Assembly (NCBI GenBank): GCA_948099385.1
Contig: CANUEZ040000165.1
Span: forward strand, 7,328,501-7,392,500
Length of the DNA stretch: 64,000 nucleotides
Source: Fasciola hepatica
Lineage: Eukaryota > Platyhelminthes > Trematoda > Plagiorchiida > Fasciolidae
Direction: 5' to 3'
Part shown: piece after piece, positions 9,251 through 20,604 of the stretch
How the letters are laid out: each line of letters opens with the position of its first letter
Numbering within the stretch: position 1 is the first letter of the stretch
The notes under the pieces: generated by a model
What the model was told of the DNA's origin: nothing
The model's database searches: none
Seen by the model: only the letters and a program-made list of their open reading frames with translations
Translations under genes and position numbers: made by a program

Positions 9251-10834
9251 ATGCTATCCCGGCCCCCAACCAGTACTCGGAAAATCCGTATTGCTAAAGC
9301 TGGCAAATCCAAACACACCCAACCCCTCCCAAAAACCAGGCCGTGCTCTGTCACCCTCGTTAACGTCGACGGTGAAGCTTCTAATAGTCCTAATGGCCTT
9401 AAGCAGAGTTTCGTCGAACTTAGTAACAAGGTCGAGCTGATTGGTGAAATCCTTTCAAAGGTTTCACCCCTGGCTACTCCCCTTGACCCTGTAGCCGCTA
9501 CATCGCCCAAGAACTTGGTTTCGGTGGGACACCTCATCGACTCCGTGTCTACTGAAATATACCACGGCATTGCCAACTCCAAGAACGCAGTGGTTTTTAA
9601 TGTTCCAGACCGCTTACCACTTTCCTTGGCGAAACACAACATACTAAGTTCGTGCAACATGGCTCACTATAAATGCCATTGCAGGAGGCTACGTAAAAAG
9701 TCCCAGCGACATAGTTGCCCCCTGCTAATCCAATTCACGGACGACCTAACAGCTACAGAGTTCATTAGCAACAAGTCGACAATTGCTGCCCTTTCGCCGT
9801 ATAAGGACATCAAGATATTATCTGATAAAACCTTCCTCCAACGGGAAATACTTCGTTCGCTGAGAAATAACTCCGCCTTGCCCATGCAGACTGACCCCAC
9901 CGTAACTGACATGAAGGTTACCCAATGCTCCTCTAGCAAGAAGTCAAAGGCGAGCCCAGCGCCTCACCCTGCCTGCCTGCAAACTGTCGACTTAGATATG
10001 TCTAACTCCCCACCCCCGGTTCCGCTTCCACTCAAAAGCCCTTTTTTACCATCTCCCTCAGTAGCCTCTACTAGCAGTAGCTCTCGCTCCCCGACCACAG
10101 GCCCCAAGCGGCACTCCACTTCAATATTAAAGCCGCGCTCTCCCGTCATAGTCTCTGAGCCAAAACAAGACTCTGGTACAAACATCAGCCCCCGCCGTAC
10201 TACTTCCAATCCGTCCTCCGAGCCGTTGACAAGTGTTGTCACCCGCCGCTCTCGCTCTAACGACTCTACAAACTACCCACCAGCTGCTAGCTCAGCCGCG
10301 ACACTTCGTTTCTATCCTCATAAATGCCGCTCTAATCCCCCCATAAGCCTACCTGGTACTCCTACTAGGTCCGCACTTGCCCACTTAATCACCTCACCCA
10401 TGACCCCCTACTCTCAATCGGCTTCTGCCCATAGCGTACTCTCGGATCCTCCAGGTGATAATCAACTGGGCCACCATCCGGATCCGTCTAACGCCACCGT
10501 CCCTTTGAGTAGGAGTGACCTTCAGGGCCTTGCCAGTGCCACTCACCCTTCCACTGCCTCGCACCCCCTTCCACTGTCTTTCCCTCTCTCTGATCGCATG
10601 GGTCACACCAACCCTCCATATCCGTTGCTACCGTATATCCCTCCCTGCCCCCCAGACACCAACCCTTCATACTGTAGCCCCAGCATGCCTCCGCTGTTCC
10701 CCCTGCTCACCTCCACCAACCCTCATCTAACCCTGAAGTACCACGTACATACCGTGGCAGATACTCTATGTTCGTACCTGTATCCCGCCTCCTCGCCCCA
10801 CCTCCCCACTTACCGGCTCCCCTGCCCCTCATGA
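9251..10834 (+). CDS. LINE ORF1 protein (L-III)
   Basis: An open frame without interruption from the upstream region to 10834. I take the ATG at 9251 (MLSRPPTST) because the residues before it look like untranslated leader; an in-frame ATG also exists at 9200. About 528 residues. The first 60 residues are basic. A middle segment (residues about 140-210) has the pattern CRRLRKKSQ, CPLLIQF, NKSTI and DKTFLQRE, shared with ORF1 of L-II and L-V, and is likely the nucleic-acid-binding part. The rest is a Ser/Pro-rich low-complexity tail. The role as RNA-binding companion of ORF2 is inferred from LINE biology. The sense strand is strongly C-rich. Confidence 0.7.
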   Translation: MLSRPPTSTRKIRIAKAGKSKHTQPLPKTRPCSVTLVNVDGEASNSPNGLKQSFVELSNKVELIGEILSKVSPLATPLDPVAATSPKNLVSVGHLIDSVSTEIYHGIANSKNAVVFNVPDRLPLSLAKHNILSSCNMAHYKCHCRRLRKKSQRHSCPLLIQFTDDLTATEFISNKSTIAALSPYKDIKILSDKTFLQREILRSLRNNSALPMQTDPTVTDMKVTQCSSSKKSKASPAPHPACLQTVDLDMSNSPPPVPLPLKSPFLPSPSVASTSSSSRSPTTGPKRHSTSILKPRSPVIVSEPKQDSGTNISPRRTTSNPSSEPLTSVVTRRSRSNDSTNYPPAASSAATLRFYPHKCRSNPPISLPGTPTRSALAHLITSPMTPYSQSASAHSVLSDPPGDNQLGHHPDPSNATVPLSRSDLQGLASATHPSTASHPLPLSFPLSDRMGHTNPPYPLLPYIPPCPPDTNPSYCSPSMPPLFPLLTSTNPHLTLKYHVHTVADTLCSYLYPASSPHLPTYRLPCPS

Positions 10835-11449
10835 GCCTCCAAACCTTTCCAAATTTCGCCACTCCCTTCCCGCCCCACACCCCACACTACGTCCCAGCTA
10901 CTCTCCCACATGCCTTCACCCCCATACCGACCTACCGGCCTTATACTGACTCTGTCCAACAGGTAGGTTACCTGCAGTCAAGATCTCGTTTTCTTCCTGA
11001 CCGGTGCCCTCCGCACCCGTGGCCATATTGCTAGTCGCCCTATGAACCATATCCACAAACTTTCACAGACTCATATCACTGATCGCTCCCCACTCGATGC
11101 CATGCCACTTAGCACCTTACACCACGCACTCCCCTCTGTCCACCCCGCTTCGACAGATATTCTTAACCTCGCACTTTTCCATATGGTGCCCCCTCCCTCT
11201 GCACCGTGTGACACACCTCCGGCGCACATCAGCGGTGTGCTGCGCACCCACCGTATTGATCACCCACAGCGATCGGCTGCGCCTAATGCTAACGCTTCTC
11301 CTACTTTCCGTCCCCCACCCAACACTGCCTGCCCTCTCCCTTCTACTGTCGCTCTATCCCCACTGAGACCCAACTCCTATCGCCAAAGCGATCCCAATAG
11401 TTTTGCATCTGGCATCCATGCTTTGCGCACACCGACACTGAACTCATTC
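10835..11449 (+). other. Pro-rich ORF1/ORF2 junction region of L-III
   Basis: Open segments in changing frames (10768-11034, 11042 onward) rich in Pro, Ser and Thr. It may be the end of a once longer ORF1 or the linker before the endonuclease. The exact ORF2 start cannot be decided. Confidence 0.4.
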
Positions 11450-12093
11450 CTACTAGTTCTTATCAACGCTTGCTCAATAATTAGAAAAATATCGCACCTG
11501 CGTTCTTTGGCATTTACGTCAAACGCCGACATTATACTAATAACTGAATCCTGGCTGTCAGATGATGCTTCGCTTGACCTTGTTCGCATAGCTGGGTATC
11601 AATGCTTCTCGAACACCCGCCAGTCCAGGCATGGAGGGGGATGTTTAGCCTTTGTCAAATGCACTATCCACGCTAGTGTTATCGACCAACCCCTCTTCTC
11701 CTTATTGAGGATTCGTTATGGCTATCCATTCACGCCTCCGGCCAGAACCTCCTCCTTGGCTGCGTCTACGTACCCCCGGGTCTGGAGCCTGCAAAAACTG
11801 ACTCTGCCGTGGATGTCTTCAATGCTGCGCTTGACTACCCTGCCAGTGCAAAAATTTTGCGGGTGACTTTAACTTTCCTTCAATTTGCTGGTCCTCCCAT
11901 ACTAGCCCTCCCGCCCTCTCCACCTTCCTTTCTTGTGTCCGTCTTGGTGGATGGACCCAACATGTCTCCTGCCCTACTAGGGGGAACAACATATTGGACC
12001 TAGTATTCTCCATTGATGTTCCTGATATGATCACCCAGACTACTGATCACTTCCCGGGTAGTGACCACCGTATTGTCAGGTGCAAGTTCAGCC
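11450..12093 (+). pseudogene. APE-type endonuclease domain of L-III ORF2
   Basis: Nicks target DNA to prime reverse transcription. Signature residues are all present: the INACSIIRK start (Asn), ILITESWL (Glu), the Gly-rich HGGGCLAF segment, GCVYVPPG, GDFNFPSICW (Asp and Asn), GGWTQHVSCPT and GSDHRIV (Asp-His pair). The chain needs two frame changes, near 11700 and near 11855. Hence it is catalytically recognisable but broken. Confidence 0.8.
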
Positions 12094-13436
12094 GTTCTCA
12101 TCCGATGCAATCCTCTCCCCCTCTTCTGACTTCCTACCGTTCCTGTAACTGGCCTCTAGTGCCAATGATAATCCGCTCCCTTAACTGGGACACATTTTTT
12201 CTTTCATCCGATCCCCTCACTGTTGTGAACTCTCTCTACTCCAACCTCCTACACTGCATAAATATCGCCAACCCATGTGCCGATCCACGCCCCAAATCCA
12301 GCAGCTCACGCCTGTCACTCTTACAGCGTAAGCTGTCTAAGCTGCAACTTACCTTTGCTAGATCGCACGACTTTACAATTCTCCTGCGCATAAACCAGCT
12401 ACAACTGAGGCTCCGTTGCATGGTCGATTCGCATCTGAGAAGGCAAGAGGCCATCGCCCTAGCACACCCAAACAAAACTGGCTACCTGTCCAACCTGCTT
12501 AGTAAAAGGTCCAGTCATTCCTATCATACCTCGCCCAAGTTCCTCATCTGCGGCTCACCTACCGCTAATACTCCAGCATCTATTTCTGAGGCCTTCAATG
12601 AGCATTTTTCTTCCTCCCTTATAAGCTGTCCTGGTATTCCCCCTCCTACAATCCACCCCTGCACCTCTGCCTCTCATTCTTCGATTCCCTTCACCCATTT
12701 AGAAATTGAAAAATCAGTTTCCTCTATTAAACCTTCCTCGAAACCGGGACCAGATGATCTCCCACCGGCCCTCCTCCGTTTCGGTGGTCCTGACCTCCCT
12801 TTATTGTTACTTACCACCTCCATGCTTCACAGTTTCGTCCCACCTCAATGAAAATCCTCTGTTATAGTTCCGCGCTTCAAAAAGGGCGTATAACACGACC
12901 CAGATAACTATTGGCCCAATAATCACACCCCAGTAGTCTGCAAAATTATGGAGAGAATTGTCAAAAGACACACTGTCCATTACCTCTTATCTAACAACCT
13001 GCCGAACCCTGGTCAGCATGGTTTCTTGAACTCCCGTTCCTGCTCTTCCTGCCAGCTTGACTTTCTCAATGTCCCATCGTCTGCTGCCGACGCCGGCAAC
13101 TCTGTAATTGTATTGTACCTCGACATGTCTAAGGCTTTTGACCGTGTTCCCCATATTCATCTGTTGACCAAAATCCGATCTCTCGGTATTACTGACCCTC
13201 TCCTCTCCTGGCTATCCTCCTATCTCTCTAACAGATCACAAGCCATGCTCGTCGACGGCAACCTATCTTCCGCCAAACCAATTACTAGCGGCGTCATCCA
13301 AGGCAGTGTCCTAGGCCCATTACTATTCCTTATTTATATCAATGACATTTTCTCTTCTATTCGACACGGCACTCCTTTCCTCTTTGCCGACGATATAAAA
13401 ATAGTGTACTCTTTCCCCCTAGTGACCTATCCGTGA
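12094..13436 (+). pseudogene. Linker and reverse transcriptase of L-III ORF2
   Basis: The linker is open to 12845 and contains SSKPGPDDLPPAL before the RT. Stops at about 12849 and 12890 interrupt the N-terminal RT block. From 12948 the RT core is open: GQHGFLNSRSC, VLYLDMSKAFDRVPH (first catalytic Asp), SGVIQGSVLGPLLFLIYIND, and FADDIKIVYSF (catalytic Asp pair) to a stop at 13434. A frame change then leads into the C-terminal domain. The sequence pattern places it in the CR1/Jockey group. Confidence 0.85.
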
Positions 13437-14254
13437 CTCTATGCAACATATCGCATGACTTACTCGTTCTCCAAACTTGGTGCGTCTCGTGGTTCATGAA
13501 ATTCTCTGCGGAGAAAAGCTTCCTCCTACCATACAAGTGCACCGTACCACCCGGCCAAATTTGTCTGGACGGCCTGCCCATCCCCATACACCCCATGGTT
13601 ACCGATCTTGGCGTACGCTACTCTTGTTCCTTTAACTTCTCCGAACAGGCATCATTCCAAATCGCTAAGGCTAAGCGAACCCTAGGCCTGATCAATCGGT
13701 GTTTCCTAATACCGGCCAGTCGCCTCTCCTTGTATCTCTCACACGTGAGACCGCTCCTAGAATATTGTCCCATTACCTCCAGCCTTTGGCCACGTTCCTC
13801 CATTGTATCTCTTGAGAACGTCCAGCGTACCTTCACCAAAAGGCTGTTGGGCGTATCCCTAGCTTTAGCATACCGCCAGCGCTGTGAGCTCCTACAAATT
13901 GAACCTCTATGTATTCGTCGCATGAGGCTCAACCTGATTTTCCTCTTTAAGCTAATCCATAACCTGGCCTACACCTCTTATCCCATCTCATTCGCTGCGC
14001 CCTGCTCCTACCCCATCCGGCATCGTGCCTTCTTTCTCACTGTCCCTCATTCTAATCTCTGTCTGAAGTCCCGATTCTTTCTGTCAGCCTATTCCAAAAT
14101 CTGGAATAAGCTGCCACTTAGCTTACGCAGTGCCTCCTCAATGTTCGCTTTTAGGCGAGCACTTTTGTCATACTCAACAGTCCCCAGTGCTATACTGCTC
14201 ACCAATGAGCTCGTCTCCGCCGACCTGGCTTTTGAAAGAGGCCTCACACTGTAA
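13433..14254 (+). pseudogene. C-terminal domain of L-III ORF2
   Basis: An open frame of 273 codons, out of frame with the RT by one base at about 13420. Shows the usual order for this LINE group: FSAEKS, TDLGVRYSCSFNFSEQ, HVRPLLEYCPI, ENVQRTFTKRLLG, LQIEPLCIRRMRLNLIFLF, WNKLPLSLR, and ends with AFERGLTL, the conserved terminus of ORF2 (AYEKGLNF in L-VI). The function of the domain is thought to be target binding and thumb-like support of the RT. Confidence 0.8.
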
Positions 14255-14435
14255 CTCTACTACCTCTGCGTCACAAGGCACTAGGTACACCCTGCGAACT
14301 AAGGCCATTGCCTCCACTGATCCACAGCGAACCTACCTCCTGCCATCATAAGGTAACCCTATTGCTCACCTACGTTCATCTCTTATCCATCATATTCACT
14401 TTTTTTCTCCCCAGTATCCGTTGATTCTCAGCTGG

Positions 14436-14625
14436 GGCGCGGTCAGATCCACCGCTGTGGCCGGCGCACATCGGGCGTGCAGGCCGTCTGCAACGATGCG
14501 CGAGCGCAACTAGACTGGTGGATCACACCTCCTGCGTTCACTTCACGAAGTGTTTTTCAGGTTGGGCGCCCAGCGCACGGCTCGTCCCACCCACTAGTAC
14601 CGGTTGCGGATGGCACGCCCTAACT
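14436..14625 (+). repeat. Conserved 3' UTR block (L-III copy)
   Basis: Starts near GGGCGCGGTCAGATCCACCG. The same block is recognisable in the 3' UTRs of L-IV, L-V and all three L-VI copies, and as a remnant in L-II (21266-21345). It is clearly better conserved than the surrounding 3' UTR. It contains the 8-bp inverted pair GATCCACC / GGTGGATC about 70 bases apart. Confidence 0.65.
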
Positions 14626-15834
14626 TTTATTGGACTACCGAATCCAATGCTGTCGGTTGAAAATTGCATGCTCCTCATCCTTTTTCCGCCACAGCTTGTT
14701 CACCTATAGCTCTTATCATCTGTTTCCACTTCCCATTTTTGTCGCCCTGCCACGGTATGCACACCTACCCGTTTTGTCCTTCCTCCTATTGCCTCTCTCT
14801 ACATCAACTTTCACTGCTTTGAGTCACTATCGTCCTAACCACTCTTTTCTGTCCAAACTCGCCAATAAATCTTTTCCCACCGGCCGTCATTGCTGGCTTC
14901 TATCATCTATGCGCTTGGTGTTACCCTCTACTCAGAACGCCCATTGATAGCTTCCTTAAACCTGTCGTTCTGTTAAATCCCTCCTCATGCCCAATGCCAT
15001 GATGCACCAATCGCAACCGCACCCATGACCAGTCCGTATATTAGAACTTGCCGCTCCTAACTTCGCATCTTCTACAGTCGTATTTATTATCTAATCGCCA
15101 CCACCATATTTTCCTCTCTTGGCTCCGCGATTCCTCTGCGATTCTTTCCAGTGTCCTGCTTAGTATCCACCTGTTCAATTGTCTGCCAACACACAGCTCT
15201 CCAGCTCCATTGCCCCAACTCCTTTGCGCATTCATTTTTTGTGGCCTTTTTGTTCTATTACTGGTTCACTTATCTCGGGGCCTCCCGCTTCCTTGTCCGC
15301 CTCCTTCGTGTTTCATCTACCGTAAAATGATCTGATTGATGATTTCTTACCTGTGTCCCCCCGGTCATTGCTTTCATCCCTTGATCCGTTTATTGCTCTC
15401 TACGAGCATTTTTCTGTACCTTCCAGTGTGGTCCGCTTCTCCATGTTCCACCATTGTAATGACAACGTTACGTCACGGTGTTCTTTTACAGTTCCAAATT
15501 GTTTGACCTGTCACCACCCGATTCCTCTGGTCCGTCACTACATCTCGCACCTGCATTGATCAAATAATTCGACCCATTCTTACCTGTTTTCCTTGATCCT
15601 GTCTTTCATCTTCACTCTTCCATGAACTGCTCCTCACAGTCTTCATCACTTCTGTGTTACGCATTCTATTTTTCTCTCCGTTGGGCTGCCATGTGCACTT
15701 GTCATGAAGTTAATCCACCACCATATTCCAAAGTTAATCCTACAATCAATTGATCTAACGTTACCTACTCCTCCTAATGACTGATAATTTCTTTCTAGGA
15801 CCCCATTGTTATTGCTCCTGCTTCTCTTATACCC

Positions 15835-15911
15835 ATACATATACATATATATATAGTAAATCTACATATATATATATATATATAAACTTACGCATATATA
15901 TATATGTGCAC
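15835..15911. repeat. TA-rich microsatellite
   Basis: Three short runs of TA/CATATA dinucleotides separated by a few unique bases, inside the L-III 3' UTR. Confidence 0.85.
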
Positions 15912-16510
15912 CCGCTTTGCATCTTGCAGTTCCTCACCGGCCATTTCTCTTGCTATCATCCCAACGACCGTCATCATAAGCATCCATCAACTCTACATCT
16001 GTGCCTCACATCTACCGTATCCAATCCTTCGAAATCGTTTTTGTCATCTGATCATCCCTCTACGTCTTGCATTGCTTGCTGCCTGTTTTACGATGAGTTT
16101 TGTGTCCTGTCCGCCAACAATTTATTGCAAAGTACCAATGCTTCATTGTCATCTAATCCACTGCAGTGCACCTCACCTTTTTCTCCATCGTTCCTCGCTA
16201 CTGCAGTTCTTTATACCGATTTTCAGCCTTTCTTATGTTTACCAGTCGGCCTCCATATGTAATTGCCCGGGACCAGCCACTCAGTCCATCTGACCTTGAA
16301 TTTCAAACTCACCGGGTGTCCATTCAAATCCGCTCTTGAGCTCATTTAAACTCCACACAATCTCTATGGTGTGCATACGTTTATCCTATTTTCATCCTAC
16401 CTTATTCCCCCTTCTGAGCCATTTTATCAAACATTTTCATGAGAGTCTCCATATTTCCATGACTTATATCTGTTCATTCCATCACCTGTATCTACATGAT
16501 CATGCACATG

Positions 16511-16567
16511 GCATGCTTCGGGCGTTTCCGAAATAAACCATTATTATTAGTAGTATTATTATTATAA
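16511..16567 (+). other. L-III 3' terminus: stem-loop, AATAAA and ATT tail
   Basis: TTCGG-GCGTTT-CCGAA stem-loop followed by AATAAA and an ATT-rich tail. The same order closes L-IV (43971-44008). Likely the end recognised by the ORF2 RT, together with a polyadenylation signal. Confidence 0.65.
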
Positions 16568-17330
16568 ATATACACCTGACAAGTTGTCCCTGCTTGGGCT
16601 TGCCAAATCGATTCCGCTATGGCTTACCACCAGAACACTGGCCACAACCGATGACAGCGTGAACCGCCCAACCAACCCAACAGCCATACCCAGAAATCAT
16701 CAAACAACCAACGGAGGCACCCAGAATTCTTCTATTTCATCTCGTCACTCGGCTCTAATAGTCGTTCGGCAACCTACGGTGCCTAGGCCATCTTTCAAAC
16801 CGGCGGAAACGTCATTACTAGGTGGAATAAAACCGTTGACACCACGATCACTTCTAACTCACTCATTAAGGCAAACTTCCAGCTGCTAAGGACCTCAAGA
16901 GAAGCAACGCGGAGTGCAGCAATGGACTAAAGCAAGTTATTCAAGACCTCTCTCCCCACTCAAAACCACCGTCCACTGGTCTCACCCTACGTGCTTTTTC
17001 TACACCTGGTTATTATCCTCATCAGGCTGTCTCAACTAACCTCTGAGCCTCTCCAATAGTGTCACCCTTCACACCAAATGATTACTTAGGCGTTTTACAA
17101 AACCTCTACTGTAACCCAAGTAACGTTCTCCCACATGAATCGCCCTCTCTCTATCATTCACTCATCTTGCCTACCCTGGATCCCTTTCTTACCGTAGACC
17201 AATTACAACAGCGCCTGTGCCTTTCCAGTCTCTGCGACAACCAGCACCCCTATATCCCACTTTCATTTCCTGTTCTTCCTCAAGGTAACGGCCCACCAAC
17301 TTATTGATGTAAAGGAGCTCCTGAGTTACG
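16568..17330 (+). pseudogene. ORF1 C-terminal remnant of L-II
   Basis: From about 16652 the translation NRPTNPTAIPRN and SSRHSALI matches the L-V ORF1 (33028 down, minus; NRPTGLTAIPRN). Several frame changes; around 17059-17300 the VSPFTPNDYLGVLQNLYCN segment again matches L-V (FIPNEYFSVLHNLYRN). It is Pro/Ser/Thr-rich with no catalytic motif. Confidence 0.65.
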
Positions 17331-17829
17331 GTCCTTGCTAAAGCAGTTGCCGAGGTATTTTATACTACTCTACTTCCCTTTCCTCTCCCACTTCATGGCT
17401 ACTTGTCCCTCTCTCCCCATATTTCTATATCCTAGCCACCAGTATTCACCAGGGGCAAGGCACTCGACAGCAACCTTTCACGGTGTCGTTCAGCATTAAT
17501 AAGACTTACAACCCACCGATCTCCTTAAAATCCAACGGCCCCAACCAGCGCTAGCCGTACCCAGCCTAGCATAGAAACCAAGCTGACTCCCTCGCCAGAA
17601 ATGCCCAATCGCCGTCCATGGTGCATCATCCCTTGGTCCACCTTACCGATCACTCTGTGTTTTTGACCCCCCCCTTTAGCCATCCTGTTAACGTAGTTCA
17701 TCCATCCCAGCCTTCCTGCTTAGCTGCACATCAATTTATTACAATCCCTTCAACCCACAAACATCCGGTAGTGATACACATTCCAGATCCACCCTAGACG
17801 CTGCAGCCCATATACCGCACTGTCTTTCC
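17331..17829 (+). other. L-II ORF1-ORF2 junction region
   Basis: C/T-rich, no readable long frame. By position between ORF1 and the endonuclease domain. Confidence 0.4.
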
Positions 17830-18480
17830 CCTCTGACCAAGAACAAGCCTGCTAGAATTTCTCTACTTCTCACGAGTTGTCGGTCCGTTAATAATAAACT
17901 TGACTCACTACAAAGTCTCATACTCCTGCACAGCCCTGTTCTTGTCCTCACCACTGAGACTTGGCTAACTAGTTCTACCCAAACTGCCCAAATCTCTCTG
18001 ATAGGCTATCAGATGGTTAATAAAAGCAGGTGTCGCCGAGGTGGTGGATGTTTATTGTACATCAAGTGCAGCTTTACTGCAACCTGTTACGGCAACTTTA
18101 TCCTGGATGCAGTACAGAATTCTTGATGGGTTGACGATCAACTTGCTCACATGCTCCTTTACATTGGCTGTGTGTATAGACCCCCTAGTACCGCTGCTTC
18201 TGGCTTTATACCCATCTTCAATACATTTACCTACCTAACCGATGTGCCCCTTGGAGCTGGGCTGGTTGCTGGTTACTTTAATGCGCTTGATATCAATTGG
18301 GATACGCCCACCTCCCCGCACTACCTATTTGATTCCTCTCCCGCATTCGAGTAGGACTCTGGACCCAACGCGGTCTCACTCCGACTAGGAGGAATAACAT
18401 GCTGATTTTAGTTTTCACCTTAGGCCTGTCCAAAGTGGAAACTAACGTATTTAACCATTCCCCGAAAATGACCATAGAAT
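17830..18480 (+). pseudogene. APE-type endonuclease remnant of L-II ORF2
   Basis: Readable with frame changes: SCRSVNNKLDSL (around 17875), VLTTETWL (around 17945), RRGGGCLLYIK (around 18035), YIGCVYRPPS (around 18155), then AGYFNALDINW (around 18270, with the usual Gly-Asp-Phe-Asn altered) and the end of the domain near 18450. Inactive. Confidence 0.7.
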
Positions 18481-19079
18481 GGCTTCGTGTAATTTTAATG
18501 CCTTTATTTACAACAACACACATGGTCAGCTTGACTCTCCTTTTCCTCATTACGAATGGCAACGACTCAACGGATCAGTTAATTCCATCGAGTGGGGAGA
18601 CTACATTCTGACACATGAACCACAGCTTGAAGCAAACCTTTTATATTCTAAGCTTCCTCACGGCTTAAATCAGATCACTATTTATCGAGCCCCAGCAGCC
18701 GGTCTGGAGACGTCACATCTTTGCTAGTAAAATACAAAGTGGTCCTATCATCGTATAGAAAGTCTCACGAATTTTCTGTCCTCATCCTCCTGCGAGGGCT
18801 CTCTAATACTATTCGAGTCACCACTGAAGAACTCTAAGTAGGGCAGGAAGCTCCTGTCCTGCGCCAGCCGGATGAGGTACTCCGGATCTCACGTATAATC
18901 AAGGGCAGAAACACACATTTTAGTCCAAGTATTTCATGCCTGCGGATGCCAAACGGCAAGCAGGTCAATAATCCAGCTGTGATCGCCGATGCTTCCAACT
19001 CGGTCCTCTCCTCTTCTACTGCTATTCAATCTGGGACTGCTCACACCTCACTAGCTTCCTTCACCGCATCCGCTCTGTC
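18481..19079 (+). other. L-II ORF2 linker remnant
   Basis: Region between endonuclease and RT, with short frames only. Fits the linker by position. Confidence 0.45.
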
Positions 19080-19800
19080 CGATATAGAACTTTCGGTGTA
19101 GTGTCTGATTTATTCCTTAAAGTAAAGCCCACATCCCGCCCCAGCTTTCATAAAATTCCGCCAGGGTCGCTTTCATTTGGTGGGTCTGATGTTGCAATTC
19201 CATTTTTCAATACCTTCAACTCATCTCTGAAATTAGGAACTTTCCCGTCAAAGTAGAAAACATCTACCATTATCTGCCGCAGCAAAAAAGGTCCTTTCTT
19301 TGACCTCAATAAATTGCCGACCAATTAACCACATACTCGTGTCTTCTACACTATTTGAGCGATTAGTTAAAGAGCGCCTCGTTGAGTATTTATTGTCTAA
19401 TAACATGGTACATAAAGACAAACATGGTTTTCCTAAACTTCGTTCTTGTAAAACCTGTCAATTTGACTCTTTCGACGTGGTCAGTGCAGACGCAGACAGT
19501 GGGAAATGACTAAAGCATTTGACAGTGTTTCTCACTGGCAGCTTTTGACCTTACTCAAAGCCTTTGGACTTGACTCCCTTGTTCTCAAACGGTTCTCCTC
19601 CTATCTTTCCCACAGCGGCCAAGTTGTCTCAGTCGACAACCATCTTCCATAACCCTCCATCGCTGCCAGTGGTATCGTTCAAGGAAGCGTGCTAGGGCCA
19701 CTTATATTCCTTATGTACATTAATGACGTCTTCCCCATAATTCATCAAGGTACCCCTTTCTTACATATGGACGACAAAAATTTTATATGAACTCTTACCC
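19080..19800 (+). pseudogene. Reverse transcriptase remnant of L-II ORF2
   Basis: Blocks recognisable across several frames: the NCRPINH block (around 19310), KHGFPKLRSCKTCQ (around 19420), TKAFDSVSHWQLL (around 19510), GIVQGSVLGPLIFLMYIND (around 19673-19728) and HMDDKNFI in place of FADD (around 19765). The catalytic box is mutated and stops are frequent. Confidence 0.7.
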
Positions 19801-20604
19801 CTGAACCTTGATGACGCAATTCACAATACACGATGTGATCTAGAACGCCTTGCACAATGGTGTCACTCCTGGAAAATTGAATTCTCTGTTGGGGGATGCA
19901 GCTTTCTGATCCTAAGCTGTCACTTCCCCCCGAACTCTTTTTACACAACTGTCCTATTACCCATAGCCCATCTCTACAAGACTTTGTGTTGAATTTCTCG
20001 TGCACCCTAAACTTCTCAGAACACTTATCTTTTCCAGCTGCAACAGCAAATAAATCCTTGGAGTTTCTGAGCAGATCTCCCTTCCTGCGTGATACAAAAC
20101 TCCCATTGTATATCTCTTATATCCAACCCTGCCTAGAGTATTGCCCTATCATCTTCACTAACACTCTCGAATCCCACAGCATAATTTTAGAGAATGTACG
20201 ACGCTCATTCACGAAACAGCTGTTTGGTCATTCCATCAACCTTAGTTATAAAGCGCGCTGTGCCGTCCTCCACATCGAGCTTCTTTGGCTACTGCGTATG
20301 AGACTTGACCGTCGCCTCCTCAGCAGGCGTGTTCATCGCCTGGCGTTTTCTTCCACCGACATTCCATGCGTCCAATCACCTACTCCCCACTCCTTCCGTC
20401 ACAGGGATCTGCATCTTTTTATTCCGATTGTCAAGCTGTCCATGAAATTTAATTTCTTACTGCACCCCGTTGAAATTCGTCGATGTTTCCCCCACTCACT
20501 TCAAAACATCAATAGCATATCACCTCACCGTGGATGACGCCCTGATGTTAACTGACACTATCACATCTGAGGCTCGTGCCTTTGAAGTAGGGCTTGACTT
20601 TAAA
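19801..20604 (+). pseudogene. C-terminal domain remnant of L-II ORF2
   Basis: Open from 19896 to 20537: FSCTLNFSEH, YISYIQPCLEYCPI, ENVRRSFTKQLFG, LHIELLWLLRMRLD, then a frame change and the AFEVGLDF terminus at about 20580-20604. Confidence 0.7.

Larger units (their letters stand above)
14255..16510 (+). other. L-III 3' UTR
   Basis: Long C/T-rich 3' untranslated region without real genes. It holds a conserved block (14436-14625) and TA microsatellites (15835-15911). The stretch around 16153 is the intact counterpart of the CACTA-B insertion site in L-IV. Confidence 0.65.
8551..16567 (+). mobile_element. LINE L-III, part 2 (nearly full-length, young-looking)
   Basis: Continuation of the element that starts at 3424. 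Contains the rest of the 5' UTR, ORF1, ORF2 (endonuclease, RT, C-terminal domain), a 2.3-kb 3' UTR, a terminal stem-loop, AATAAA and an ATT-rich tail. The total length without CACTA-A is about 8.1 kb. It is the best preserved sense-strand copy, with roughly six stops or frame changes visible. Its tail abuts ORF1 sequence of L-II, so it was inserted there. Confidence 0.8.
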
